64,000 bases of DNA from Saccharum officinarum (GCA_020631735.1 CM036160.1:109985860-110049859), one strand, 5' to 3'. Counted from the stretch's first letter, positions 39,110 through 51,099 are shown. Notes: generated by a model not told the origin, from the sequence alone. Numbers and translations are program-made.

Positions 39110-40292
39110 TGTAAGTGCAATCAAAACCAATTGTGGGTTTTGGCGTTGATGACCACCGAATTAGAGGACTAATGAGATTTATCGAGATGACAAGCAGGGA
39201 ATCAAAAAACGAGGATGATGTATAAGTTGCAGGTGCCCCCAATTACAAAAGATGGCTAGACTTAACTCAAGGAGGTTTAAATTCTTTTATGTTTTAAATT
39301 TGAGTTAGGAAATTCCGTACTGTTAAGGGGGACTCGAGGACAGTTGGTCAACTATGCAATTAGATACTCAAAATCCTAGAATAACATTCTCATACCCAGT
39401 AAAAAATCTCCTGATTCTTCCTATTTTGGCTAGGGCGGCAGTGCCGCCCATAAACGACCGTTGGGCTCTGAGGGATATTTATACCACCAGGCCCAGTCCA
39501 CAATGGCCATCTTCTTCCTCCATCGATTTATTTCGAGAACACACAGACCAGAGCTCACTCTCTCTACCTCCATTGTTGCTCCTCCATCCCTCAAGCAAAT
39601 CCTTACTCCAACCATCAAAACTTGAGAGAAAAAGGTAGCAAAACTCGATTGGAGAGTAGATCCACTGATTCCCAAAGTCTAAGAGCATTTGGTTCATGTT
39701 TGGCCAGCGGTTCTAGGGTTTGTTACTCTTGGAGCTTGCTCCTAGCCGGCTAGGCGTTGCCTTTGAGCTTGCCAACTCGTGTGCCAGCCTTGGGAGGTTT
39801 GTAACCTCATTCTCGAAGCTAAGAAATCACCCCTCATCTCAAGAGTTCATTCTCTTGATTTGAGAACGAGGGTAGGGAAAGCCTTTGTGGCAAGCCTAAG
39901 CCTTTTGTGGCTTTCTCAACAACGTGGACTTAGGCAAACATTGGTGGTGAGCTGAACCACATGATAAATCATTGTGTCATGTGTGTTCTTGCTGGTTCTT
40001 ATTCTTGCTTAACTGGTTTTAGGGTTTGTGAGCTCGATCTACTCTTTTGCTTGGGTTCTATGGTATCCAATCTTCGAGCTGGACTTTATCTTCGTATTGA
40101 AAGACTGTGCTGCTCATAGATTCAGTTTACTCTCTGCGAAATCTCTTTTCTGTCTAAGCATTATTCATAGCCCGGCAGTGCAGCCCTATAAGGCCGGCAG
40201 TGCCGCCCTGTCTACTGACAAAATTTGGAGTTAAATTTTTACAGGCCTATTCACCCCCTCTAGGTCTCCTTAACCTTCCAAGAGATCCTACA
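39110..40292 (+). mobile_element. 5' LTR of the truncated SIRE-type element
   Basis: It starts TGTAAGTGCAATC, ends GATCCTACA and is followed by a primer-binding site. It contains the palindromic motif GGCGGCAGTGCCGCC at 39434-39448 and related copies at 40171-40210. The same motif recurs in the internal region near 42870, and a shared 'tattcaccccctctaggtc' phrase precedes the 3' end, as in the other SIRE LTRs here. Confidence 0.88.
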
Positions 40293-40294
40293 AG

Positions 40295-40306
40295 TGGTAT
40301 CAGAGC
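40295..40306 (+). other. Primer-binding site, initiator-Met tRNA
   Basis: TGGTATCAGAGC, exact match to the standard plant copia primer-binding site, two bases after the LTR end. Confidence 0.92.
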
Positions 40307-40575
40307 CGTGTTGCTTCGTATACGCTTCACCGCGTGAAGTATGAAAGGGAGGTTCGAGGACCGCTTGCGATCCGAATGCGGGTGGTGTGCATGTCGAGGA
40401 CGCCGGTAGCAGCAGCGACCAGTCGCTCTCGACAGCAAGCAACATCACTCTCAAGGACGCCAAGACCACCGATGCGGAAAGAAAGAAGGAAAGAAAAGAA
40501 AGAAGAGACGCAAAAACCGCAAGAAGAGAAGCAAGAGAAAAGAAGAAGGAAGAGTAGCAAAAGCTTGATGAGAAG

Positions 40576-42787
40576 TTGCAAAGAAAAGAAGAAAGAAGAC
40601 TCATTCGTGAAGAAAGAGCTAAGAGAAGGGCCGTAAGAGCTAAAGAAGAAGAGAAGAAGGCATATGATGCATCATCTAGTGAGCTATCGAGTAGCTCGGA
40701 TGATGGTGATGGTGATGATGATGTATCATATCATGCCTCTAAAGGGAACAAGAAGATCAAGGACAAGGGCAAGATGAAGGATAGCAAGGATAAGGCAGCA
40801 ACACCAAGAAGAAATATGCCGCCATATCCTTTAACTATTCTTATTTGTCTAACCGTGACCGTAAGTCTTTCATCAACGTACCCGCGGGCAAGTTGCCACA
40901 TTTCGATGGGACAAACTTCGCCAAGTGGAAGCACTTGATGAGTGCTTATCTTATCGTTCTTCACCCCGGTCTTTGGGAGATTGTGTGCAGTGGATTCCAA
41001 CCACCGAAGGATCCCAAAGAGCCAACAAATGAAGAGCTAGCTGCTGTCTATCTCAATGGCCAAGCCACGAGTATTCTTCTTAGTGCTCTAGATGGAAATG
41101 AGTACAATAGAGTGATGAATGTTGATGTGGTAAAGAAGATTTAGGACACTTTGCACCTTGCTCATGAGGGTGTTGACAAAGTGAGAAGAGCCAAGATTGA
41201 TTTATTGATGTTCATGCTAAATAGATTTGTGATTATTGATGGAGAAGGGCCACAAGAGATGTTTGATATGCTGATGACCTTGATGGGCAAGATTAGAGGT
41301 TATGGTTGTGATGAGCTTGATGATCACAAGGTGGTGAAGGTTATGTTAGAGGCATATTCACCAAGAAAAGAGACCGTAGTCACCTTGATTTGAGACAAAA
41401 AGAAGTTTGAGCACTTCACACCAAATGATGTGCTTGGAAGATTATTGATATTTGACATGCAAAGAGAAGAAGCAAATGAGAGAAGGAAGCTCGATGAGTT
41501 GCAAGCCAAGTTAGATGGCACGAAGATCAAGGAGGTTGCTCTCAAGGCCAACAAATCAAGCAAGCGAGGCACCTCAAGCAAAGCAAAGGGCAGCAAGCAA
41601 GCATCAACAAGTCAACCCAAAGAAACCAAGCAGGTGCAATAAAATAATGATACAAGTTCATCCTCAAGTGAAGATAAAGATGATGGGGCTGATTTCAAGA
41701 AGATTGATGATATGACATTATTCATAAAGAAGTATCACAAGGGGCTAAAGCAAAATGGGTACAAAGTTGTGCAAAGAAAGTTCCCAAACAAGAAAAAGAG
41801 AACATACTACAATTGTGGCAACACCGAGCACTTTGTTGCCAAATGTCCCTATGAGAAGAAAGAGAACAACTACAAGAGGGACAACAAAGAAAGTAAGCAT
41901 GAGCACAAGAAGAGAAACAAGCAAATGAGAGATGCACACATTGGGCATGAGTGGGACTCAACTAAAGAGTCATCCTCTATACCAAGACTCTTCACCAACT
42001 TGTCCGATGATGATGACCACCACTCCCCTTACATTTGTCTCATGGCAAAGGGTGAGAAGATAAAACCAAAATCTAAACCTTCTCCACCTCCTAGTGACAT
42101 CTCTAGTAATGAACTTAGTGAAAGCTCTAGTGATGATGACCTTAGTGATGATGATGAATTTATTCAAGTAACTAAAAATTTGAATCCTAAAACCAAAATC
42201 TTCATCACAAAGCTAATGGAGGATTTAGAGTGTCCAAGCCGAGCTAGCAACTAGAGATGATGATCTCTTTGAACAAGAGAAAATGTATATTGCTTCCAAG
42301 GAATCTCTTGTGTTAGAGAGAAGTAAGGTGGACTCTGTGAATAAGGCCTTGGCCGAAGAGCAAAGAGAACATGCTCTCACAAAGAAGGCAAATATTGCAC
42401 TCAATGACAAGTACTGTGTCTTAGTTGAAAAGCACAACAAACTTGAGGAGCAATATAGTTTTCTTTGGGAGAGAACCCCACAACCCTCTAATGGACACGT
42501 CTAATCCCTCCACTAGCCAAGGTTGTGGAAAATGTTATAATCTTGATTTGAATGTCTATTCCACTAACCTTGCAAATATGGAGGTAATGAAAAAGGAGAT
42601 TGCTAGACTCAATGCTATGCTAAGTAAAAGGTGCATGAAAGACAAGAAAGCTGCTAGTGACAAAGAGAATCAACCAAAGAGGCCACAATACAAAGATGGG
42701 AGACCTCACATCAAGGATGGACATGGGTATACAAAAGGAGCCAAATCAAATGGTAGAAAGGTAATAAATGGCTATAAGTGTTTCTAG
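40576..42787 (+). pseudogene. Copia gag, broken
   Basis: A charged Lys/Glu-rich N-terminal part is followed by the copia gag core: GKLPHFDGTNFAKWKHLM near 40890-40940, then KIDLLMFMLNRF and the DELDDHKVVKVMLEAYSPR segment to about 41390. The zinc-knuckle region near 41810-41850 has YYNCGNTEHFVAKC, where the first Cys is replaced by Tyr. Interruptions include TAG at about 41142, TGA at about 41391 and TAA at about 41640, plus frameshifts downstream. A Ser/Asp-rich acidic segment follows at 42090-42160. Confidence 0.85.
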
Positions 42788-43199
42788 TTCATGAGCAAGG
42801 GAAAGATCGGTACAGATAAGCCTGCACAACTGGTGGCACAAGGCCTGCCCTGAGTAGCACAGCCTGCCCAGGGTGGCAGTGCCGCCCCCCACAGAAAAGG
42901 GAAGGCTTCCTCTTCCTTCTCTGCTCATGTAAAGCCCAAGAAGAAGGTCTCAAATTCAAAGCAGGGGCCCTAGAAACCAAAGAATTCAATCTGGGCCACT
43001 CTAAACAAATATTCTTATCAACCGAAGGCTCAAGTACCTCGACAAAGTTTGAGTTCTTGTTTTGTGTTAAAGAACAACAGCAAGGGGGAGGTGATTGCCA
43101 AATATGTTGGCAATGATAGAAATGTTTATCTTAACACCTCTATTTGGGTTCCTAAGATTCTTGTGACTAACATGCATGGTCCCAAGAATATTTGGGGAC

Positions 43200-44455
43200 C
43201 TAAAATAAGGAACTAAACTTGTTTTGCAGGCATACTCCTCCGGTGGGTCAAGTTGGGTGCTTGACAACGGCTGTACAAATCATATGACCAGAGAAAGGAG
43301 TATGTTCTCATCGTATTCCCCAGCAACAAATTCAAATGAGAATATCATATTTGGTGATAACTCCAAGGGGGAAGTGATTAGTCTTAGTAAAGTTGCTATA
43401 ACACTTGATCATTCTATTTCCAATGTCTTACATGTTGATTCGTTGAGTTACAATTTGTTGTCCATTTCTCAATTATGTGAGATGGGCTACAATTATCTCT
43501 TTACAGATAAAAGTGTGGAAGTCTTTAGGAGGGAGGATTCCTCTATTGTCTTTATGAGTCAGTTGAAAAACAAGCTTTACCTTGTTGATTTCAGCAAGAG
43601 TAAAACTAAGATTGAGACCTGTCTAGTGGCAAAATCTAGCATGGGTTGGATGGCACCGCCGACTAGCCCATGTTGGGATGAGGAACTTGACCAAACTCTT
43701 AAAAGACAACCACATTCTTGACTAACTAATGTTCAATTTGAGAAAGACAGGATATGTAGCGCTTGCCAAGCCAAAAAACAAGTAGTTGTACCTCACCCAC
43801 TAAAGAGCATCATGACTACCACTCAACCATTGGAGTTGATTCATATGGATCTCTTTGGACCGGTTGGCTACCTTAGCTTCGGGGGTAACAAATATGGATT
43901 AGCAATTGTTGATGATTATTCCTGTTTCACTTGAGTATTCTTTGTCTATGATTAGTGCCAGGTACAAGATAAGGTGAAAACCTTTATTAGAAAAGGAGTT
44001 TGGTCTTCCCATCAAGAATGTGAGAAGTGACAATGAGACCGAATTCAAGAACACCCAAGTTGAAGAGTTTCTTGATGAAGAGGACATCAAGCATGAGTTC
44101 TCAACTTCATACACCCCTCAACAAAATGGTGTAGTAGAGAGAAAGAATAAGACACTCATTGACATGGCAAGGACAATCCTTGATGAGTACAAGACATCAG
44201 ACCTCTTTTGGTGTGACGCCATCCACACCGCTTGTCATGCCATCAATCGCCTCTACTTACACAAGAAACTCAAGAAGACTTCATATGAGCTTGTCACCAG
44301 TAATAAACCAAAGGTGTTTTACTTTAGAGTGTTTGGGTGTAAGTGTTTCATACTTAACAAGAGACCCAAAACCTCTAAATTTACACCTAAAGTTGATGAA
44401 GGCATTCTTCTTGGTTATGGATCAAATGAGCATGCATATCGTGTCTTCAATAAAA
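43200..44455 (+). pseudogene. Copia protease-integrase fragment
   Basis: The protease region starts SGGSSWVLDNGCTNHMT near 43240. The catalytic triplet reads Asp-Asn-Gly instead of Asp-Ser/Thr-Gly, at about 43263-43271. The GAG-pre-integrase and HHCC zinc region follows to about 43800, broken by a frameshift. Of the integrase core I see the first Asp in MDLFGPVG (about 43845), the second Asp in RSDNETEFKN (about 44024) and the Glu in QNGVVERKN (about 44135). The frame is lost between 43930 and 44015. The reading ends at FNKT near 44455, where unrelated sequence begins. Confidence 0.85.
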
Positions 44456-44854
44456 CCTGCTCCCCCTCACCCCTGCTCGAGCAGATGACGTCGAGCGGAC
44501 CTCCTCTCCTCGGGCGCGTCTCCAGCAGGGCACTTCCCACGTTCCATGGATGAAGCAATAGAAAGGGGAAGACAAGTGCCGAGAACCGGCCGTCTGAGGC
44601 TAGGGTGGCAAGAACGGCAACGCGCTGTGGGGGCCGCGATTTATAGAAGGCTGGTGGGGAGCCCAATTGGCACTAACACCAACCGTCACAGTGGATGTGG
44701 CACGACGCGCCCCCTCAGCTCCCCCGCACGCCCATAATGGGCAGTTAATAGACGAAGATGGCGCGGTGGTCCCCTGTCCCGTCCTGGGATCGGGTGCGGC
44801 TCCTGGTGTCACAGGAACGAAGGGACACTAGGCAAAAAATGCTCCTGCGGCCCG
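44456..44854. other. GC-rich segment between copia and non-autonomous LTR element, probably gypsy internal DNA
   Basis: No protein is recognisable. On the minus strand a TATAAAT lies near 44640 in a promoter-like context. It appears continuous with 49473 once the two insertions between are removed. It may therefore belong to the internal 3' part of the gypsy element whose LTR is at 50028. Confidence 0.4.
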
Positions 44855-44859
44855 CTAAG

Positions 44860-45257
44860 TGTCGATGAAACGTGGTCGGCAGTCTACCAAGGGGTATGCC
44901 CAAGGTAGTGATTTATCGGTAGACAGGTGCGCAAGACACGAACTGATGGTAACAGGACACAAGACACAAGATTTATATAGGTTGGGGCCATCAGCATGAC
45001 ATAAAACCCTACGTCCTGTGCTCTGTTATTTTGTATTGATCGAGGATCAGATAGGTTGTTGTTTTCTAAGGGACCCCTGTGTCTCCTTATATACTCTGGA
45101 GGAGGAGGGTTACAAGCAGAATAGTCTATTTGGTACTATTACAATATCTAGTACAACCTATAATCTTATGATATACGCCTTGATCTTATGGGCCGAGCCA
45201 CCTCAGATGGTGCGGCCCATGTACCATCTTATGGTACCGGGGGTTTATACCCCCACA
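44860..45257 (-). mobile_element. 3' LTR (398 bp) of the non-autonomous element
   Basis: Identical in length to the copy at 48089-48486. A TATA box (AGTATATAAGG on the minus strand) lies near 45088-45098. Confidence 0.9.
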
Positions 45258-46325
45258 GCTAGTCCCCAAGCGCCATGTATTCTGATGCGACAAACGCCAG
45301 CTTAGCCTTCTCTAAATAGTGGGGCTTGAGTTCTTGACGTCTTCGACCAGTCAAAGCGGCATCCGAGCAGTTGTTGCAAGCGTTGTTGCCGGAGAAGTAG
45401 GTTGTCCAAAGAATATATGGTGCTCTTGAGAAAAGAAAAAAGATTTCTCCTTCCTGGGAAGTGTGCCCACTTGGGTTTCTGTGAAGAAATGTAAGTGTGT
45501 TGTGAAGCGTAGCGTCTTTGATCATCAGAGGCATAGGGGTCAAAAAACAAGCACATTCACCGCAAGGTGAAGTGTGCCCACTTAGTCCCCGAGCCTAGTA
45601 GTAGGTGACGTAGGCACGTGGTGCCAGGGTCTTAAATGAAACTCCGTGGAAACTTGATACTGAGATGCACCGGCAGATGCATCGTACCGATGTAGTCCCC
45701 GAGCTTGCTGGAAGGCGAAGTATAAGCCTTGTAACAAGGTCTAAGAAAATAATGACATCTCAACTGTATGTGAGTCCAATGTCACATGTAGCCGAGGAAA
45801 TCAGTCATCGAGCTGTAGTCGGAGAGTGGTCGAAGCAGTCCCCGAGCATGGCATGAGGCGTGGTCGACAAATCCTTGAGCGTGGTCGAGGAGTATAATGT
45901 GCTCGGTGGTCTGAGACAAGATGTGTTTGCCAGACCAGTCCTCGAGCACGGCTGGAGACGTGGTTTGAATGGCGAGAGCTTGGCAAGGAGCGTCAAGAGC
46001 TCGGGATGAGCAGCGAGAGCTTGGTGAGGAGTGGCGAAAGCTCGGTGAGGAGCGGCGAGAGCTCGGTGAGAGCTCGGAGGCAATCAGTGAGAGCTCGGCG
46101 AGGAGCAGCGAGAGCGCGGCGACGAGCAGCGAGAGCCCAGCGATGAGTCCCCGAGCGCTGGTCGAGTGGTCGAGGAAGAACATTGGTCTGGTGGTCGAGT
46201 GTAACACCCCGGTGTTACACATGCATTTAGCACATCGAGGAGGCAGTCCCCGAGCGCTAGTCGAGGAGGTAGAGGAGGCGTAGTTCCCGAGCACTGGTCG
46301 GAGAGCGAACGACGAAGTCCCTTAG
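45258..46325 (-). repeat. Dispersed array of polypurine-tract-like GCTCGGGGACT motifs
   Basis: On the plus strand AGTCCCCGAGC or close variants occur at about 45261, 45583, 45695, 45838, 46147, 46247, 46283 and 46315. On the element's own strand each is a purine-rich GCTCGGGGACT, like the tract next to the 3' LTR. Between 45975 and 46143 there is also a GAGAGCTCGG(T/C)GAGGAGC minisatellite with a period of about 20-24 bp. Confidence 0.75.
46205..46224. other. Palindrome resembling a gypsy LTR tip
   Basis: TGTAACACCCCGGTGTTACA, inverted-repeat symmetric except at the centre. It resembles the first bases of the long LTR at 13130 (TGTAACACTCCGGTG), so it may be a small fragment of a Tekay-like LTR inside the non-autonomous element. 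Confidence 0.45.
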
Positions 46326-48088
46326 CATAGCCCAAAATTCCTGCAATATATATATGTAGAACAGTTTAGTTTATTGTAAACTTGTGCCTCGTCATCAGGC
46401 AAGTTTGTAATAATGTACTTTTGTGACAATGTAAGCTTGTTTGTGTTTTTGTGGAAAAAACGTTTAAAGCTTCTATATTGTGTGGAAGATAACTAAGTTA
46501 GAACACATAAGTGTTTAGTTGTATTAGTTGGTAGACACGTCATCCTGTAGAATCCATACGGCCCCAGCCGGATCTACGGTTCGAGTGCGAGGCGCGGAGC
46601 CTGTTCGCACGTAAGAGCGCACAGGTCCAACCAGGGAGCGCCCGCCGACCACCCGGAGCGTAGAGAGCGGGTCTCGTGCACATGTAGGGAGAAGCCGAAG
46701 ACGAGGCTGGCTCCGAGAACTCGAGAAAGGATGGTGCTCTGTCAATTGGTCTTTTAGAAAATATTAATAGAAAGTGATCTTCAGGTAAACACGTTAGAGT
46801 GATTAGAGTGGTCGGAAGAAATTGTATTAAATACGAATATTGGAAGTGTAGTTATCTTTGGACAGAAAACTAGTCGGTGGCAATGAAATTGTCTGGCCCT
46901 CGAGCTTTCTGACCAGTCATGATGATGGTGGTCGCGGTTGTTGTAGCACCGTTCTTCACGGCGAGCGATGCGACAAGTGGTCGAAGTAAGCCGAGAAGCT
47001 CGCCAGGTTGCTCGAACAGCTTGCTGGAGAGCTCGGACGTGTTGGTTGGGTGCTCGGACGGACGTGGTCGGAGCTCGAACATACGTGGTTGGAGCGCGTT
47101 GGTCGTGCAAAGGCCGAAGGCTTCGGATGTGCGGAATCGTGACGTAGCCTGACGGAGTCCATTGCGCGGGGTGGTGGAGCCGGCGTAGCATGCACAATTC
47201 AAAATCCTCCTCGACGTACATGAAAACAAAACGGTGTAGATGAATGCAATCGGAGATATATAAAATTATGTATTTTGTTAATAAAATATCTTAACTTAGC
47301 TTGTTGGTGGAGATGGGTTGTCGTCATCGTGGCCAGGTAGATGGACGTGGCTCGGACGGCTCGCTTATGGCTCTCTTAGCTTAGTCAGCTTTGCGGCTCG
47401 CTTGACGGCTCGACGTGGCTCGCTAGACGACTCAGCCGGCTGGCTTGAAGGCTCGTGCGGCTCACTCAGTGGCAAGGTTCCGGCTCGTTGCCTTGGTGTA
47501 GTCGGACTCAAAAGGCACGAACGAGTAGGCAAGGGAGTTTATCCTGCACGTACGTGTCTCATGCAAACACGTACAAGTCAGCTTGCGTGGCTTCCAAGAT
47601 GTAAATCATCCTTCCTTATTTGCTTGTTGGATCTCTTCTGTTTGGATTGAAATCTTCATGCATGTGTACATGCACCGACCAATCAAATATCTTGGATCAA
47701 ATATCTTTGATGGATTAAATCTAACATGCATATGTTGCATGTACGCATTCGTACAGCAGCCATTTGATGGACGTGGTCGTGCTTGCTTGACGTGTGACTC
47801 TGTTGCTATTGGTTTGGAGTCACATATATGATTGTGCATGGCACCGTTGCTACGTGAACAATCACACCGATATATGGAGTTGTCAACATGGATCGATGAT
47901 CACCGACGAGGATTGCCATGAGACGAGCGGAGTTGACTGCCACAGTTAGTTGTCAACATGGATCAATGATCGCCGTCGAGGATTGCCGCGAGACGAGCGA
48001 AATTGACTTCCACGATTGACCATGATGAAGAAAATTCCCATCTGGTTCGTCTGGGAGTCTGTAGCACACCCCCTACCTGGCGCACCAC

Positions 48089-48486
48089 TATCGACGAAAC
48101 GTGGTCGGCAGTCTACCAAGGGGTATGCCCAAAGTAGTGATTTATCGGTAGACAGGTGCGCAAGACACGAACCGGATGGTAACAGGACACGATACACAAG
48201 ATTTTATAGGTTGAGGCCGTCAGCATGACGTAAAACCCTACGTCCTGTGCTATGTTATTTTGTATTGATTGAGGATCAGATACGTTATTGTTCTCTAAGG
48301 GACCCCTGCCTCTCCTTATATACTCTGGAGGAGGAGGGTTACAAGCAGAATAGCCTATTTGGTACTATTACAATATCTAGTACAACCTATAATCTTGTGA
48401 TATACGCCTTGATCTTATGGGCCGAGCCACCTCAGATGGTGCGGCCCATGTACCATCTTGTGGTACCGGGGGTTTATACCCCCACA
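48089..48486 (-). mobile_element. 5' LTR (398 bp) of the non-autonomous element
   Basis: It ends at the shared CTAAG target. The primer-binding-like sequence is immediately to its left, which defines this copy as the 5' LTR on the minus strand. Confidence 0.9.
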
Positions 48487-48491
48487 CTAAG

Positions 48492-49467
48492 TGTAAGTGC
48501 ATTCGCCCCCGATGTGGGTTTTGGATAATTAATGACAATCAAATTAGGGACTAACGTGTTTATCTAAGTGAATACGCAGGTGTTAGTCCGATGAAAGAAT
48601 TTGAATGGTCATATTTGGTGATGATAACACCCTCAATTCCATTGATTGGAAAGCATTTCTTCTCAAGTGGATCGATTAGATTTTATATTTTGGCTTGAGT
48701 TATAGGAAGCGCCACACTATCAAGAGGGATATAAATTAGACTATCTAGATGGGGAATTAGTGCTCAATATGTGTTTGTTTATGTGTTTGAGAGACACTTT
48801 TGCACTTACGGAACCTAGGAGAACCGGTAGTACCGGTAGGCATAAATCCCGCCAGTGGCAGTGCTTAGGTCTGTGAGTTTCTATACTAGCGGTAGTACCG
48901 ATCTTGACCGGTGGTACCGGTAGTACCGGTAGGTCATTTTCCCGCAAAACTCGTCTTCGCTGTAAATTGTACTAGCGGTAGTACTGATGGTTGAACCGGT
49001 AGGCTATTTTCTCATAAAATATCTAGTAGGTTGACTGTAACGGTTGAAACCCTTGGGACCGGTAGTACCGGTGGGTACTCACCAGTAGTACCGGTACCGC
49101 TTCAAAGATAAGTGTATAAATAGCTCTCTCCTTTATTTCTAATCGTGACCCACGCCATTTACTCCTACCTACCTTCAGACAAACAACTCCCAAGCATTGA
49201 CTCACCCTCTCTCTCTTTCTCCTTGCTCCCAAATCCAATCCCTTGCAAGATTTGAGTCAACTCGCAGATCTCTGATTTCGTAGTTTCAGTAGGATACCGG
49301 TAGTACCGGTAGTTTGCGTCGGTAGTACCGGTGATCTCTCACCGGTAGTACCGGTCCAAACCAACCGGTAGTGCCGGTAGCCATTTAACTTCCGCTTTAA
49401 GTTTTTGAGTTTTAGGTTTTTTTAGATTCGCCTATTCACCCCCCTCTAGGCCTATTAGATCCTTTCA
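48492..49467 (+). mobile_element. Solo SIRE-type LTR with ACCGGT palindrome arrays
   Basis: It starts TGTAAGTGCATTCG and ends GATCCTTTCA, with CTAAG at 48487-48491 and 49468-49472. A TATA box (TATAAATAG) lies at 49115-49123. Two arrays of ACCGGTAGTACCGGT-type units flank it: about 48820-49100 upstream and 49290-49385 downstream. The usual 'cctattcacccccctctagg' phrase precedes the end. No internal region is present. Confidence 0.9.
48820..49385. repeat. ACCGGT(AGT)ACCGGT palindrome clusters
   Basis: At least ten copies of CGGTAGTACCGGT-like units around the LTR TATA box. Each unit is self-complementary: ACCGGT is a perfect 6-bp palindrome, and GGTAGTACC is a near-palindrome. Confidence 0.85.
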
Positions 49468-49472
49468 CTAAG

Positions 49473-50027
49473 GCCCAGGGGATCGCCATTTGGCCCGATG
49501 ACAATTTCGACAGTCGCTCTAAGACATCCCTGAAGTAAGAGGTGGTGAAGAGCGGATCCGCTAATAGCCGATGCCCAGGCATCCGGGCGTCGCGAGCGCC
49601 CCAGCCCGTAACCAAGTCCCGACCACTGCCAGTCCGTGGGCTTTCCTCGAGGAAAGGCAAGTAGCCCCCGAAACTGACCAGACAGACCCGGGAACTACCT
49701 GCACTAACCATCAGGGGCCTAGGATCGGCGAAAACCATGACCGGACTCCTGCCGCACGCAGGAGCTCGGGGGCTCGGGCTCGCAAGAGAAGGCTCGAGAC
49801 ATGGTTGCATATGAGCAACAAAACCGTCAGTGATCGCCTAACCAAACCGGGACCCTGTGGTCTCCTCGCACGAGAAAGCCTTCGGTGAAGTAGCTAACTT
49901 CCCCAAAGGCTCAGGGGCTACACCCGACAGGTGCACTCGCGCGCACCCCTAGGAGGACAAAGACCTTGCCGTCCTACGGTGAAGCCTGTGGAGGAATGTC
50001 CAACTCCCCCACAGGTTTGGGGGCTAC
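49473..50027 (+). mobile_element. Internal 3' end of a Ty3/gypsy element
   Basis: No coding domain is present. The segment ends in a purine-rich tract GGTTTGGGGGCTAC directly before an LTR start, which is the usual polypurine tract position. A related phrase 'aaaggctcaggggctacac' lies near 49904-49922. Confidence 0.65.
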
Positions 50028-51055
50028 TATCGGGTACCAATATTACGGTACCCATAAGACAGGAGTTAAAAGACGTCAGCCTCAGTCCGCCTAAAATAAT
50101 TATGGGCGCAGCTATGGCCCGGTCCGACCTAACTAAGAGGATTTCTGGTTCGCCCGACCCCTCAGGCACACTTTCCGCCTCGCCCGACATCTCGAGCGCG
50201 GGTCCCGCCTCGTCCGACCCTTGGGTGAGGGCTCCACCTCGCCCGACCCTTGGGGATCAGATCCGCTCCCAAGGAAGAGCTAAGGCCCTAAGAGGGACCC
50301 GTGTCCCTTCAACCACCACGGGCCCGCTTTCTCTGACACGAAAAGGGAGCATATATGCTTCCACATGACCCACGATGGTGACCAGCCATACCTGGAAGCT
50401 CATGTCGCCACGACGTCAACAGGGCGGTCTTGTGTCGCCAACTCCCCGTACGACCCCCGTCAGACACCCACTACATTGTGCCCCCAACTCCGGCGTGGCC
50501 TCCGTCAGAGGAGTTCGTTGACCGTACTGTCCTCCCGGGCGGTATGGAGCGCCACTATTGACCCACGACACCCACATATGGGACCAGTGGCAGGCAAGGC
50601 TACAGCGTGGGGATGTTCCCATCATCTACAGGACCACCAAGGCCCGTCGGTAGGGGAAGGGGAACAGCGCAGCTCTGGGACACCCTTCTCTCTCTTTTTT
50701 GTTTTTCTCTTTCTTCTCTCTCCATCCTCTCTGGTGTGTGACTGGCCCTTCCCTTGAAGCTATAAAAGGAAAGGACCAGTACCTTTCTAGGGGATCACGA
50801 TCTACAAGCCAGAACGACGTTGGAAGAACACACTCTCGACCTCAACCCACAGAGACTTGGGAGCTCGTCCCTCTCTCGACCGTTTATAACCCCTACTACG
50901 AACTCGGTGCAAGTAACATGAGTAGCAGCTCGCAACTGGACGTAGGGACATTCCGCTCGAACTAGTATACACCCTCGTGTCCTCTTTGCACAGCCATCCA
51001 AGCCTAAACGCTCAATCCACTAAATTTACTAGTCGGCAGTTTCTAAACACCGATA
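50028..51055 (+). mobile_element. 3' LTR of the gypsy element
   Basis: It starts TATCGGGTACC and ends ACACCGATA, imperfect forms of TG...CA termini with inverted TATCGG/CCGATA. A TATA box, CTATAAAAGG, lies at 50760-50769. The 5' LTR and coding region are missing. The sequence to the right is a different gene remnant, and no TSD can be matched. Confidence 0.7.
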
Positions 51056-51099
51056 ATCTTACTAACAGAATACACATGGTTTCAAAGCTTGATAAAGGT

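Larger units (their letters stand above)
39110..44455 (+). mobile_element. Truncated SIRE/Maximus-type Ty1-copia retrotransposon
   Basis: Order on the plus strand: 5' LTR (39110-40292), primer-binding site, gag, protease, the integrase zinc domain and most of the integrase core, then an abrupt end at about 44455. Reverse transcriptase, RNase H and the 3' LTR are absent. The following sequence belongs to a gypsy-type element. The 5-mer before the LTR is ATGAG, but with the 3' end lost no TSD can be tested. Confidence 0.88.
44860..48486 (-). mobile_element. Non-autonomous LTR retrotransposon, 3.6 kb, no coding capacity
   Basis: Two 398-bp LTRs (44860-45257 and 48089-48486) flank a 2.8-kb interior, with CTAAG at 44855-44859 and 48487-48491 as TSD. 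Orientation is minus. On that strand the LTR starts TGTGGGGGTATAAACC and ends CGACA or CGATA. A primer-binding-like GTGCGCCAGGTAGGGG lies next to the 5' LTR at about 48068-48088, and a purine-rich TTGGGGACTAGC abuts the 3' LTR. The LTRs differ by roughly 20 positions by eye (about 5%). No gag or pol motif is present in any frame, so it must move with help from an autonomous gypsy element. In size it is between TRIM and LARD elements. Confidence 0.88.

Noticed and set aside
46781..47221. A 146-codon minus frame in the non-autonomous LTR element as a gag-like gene
   Set aside because: No capsid or zinc-knuckle motif; overlapping frames are equally long.
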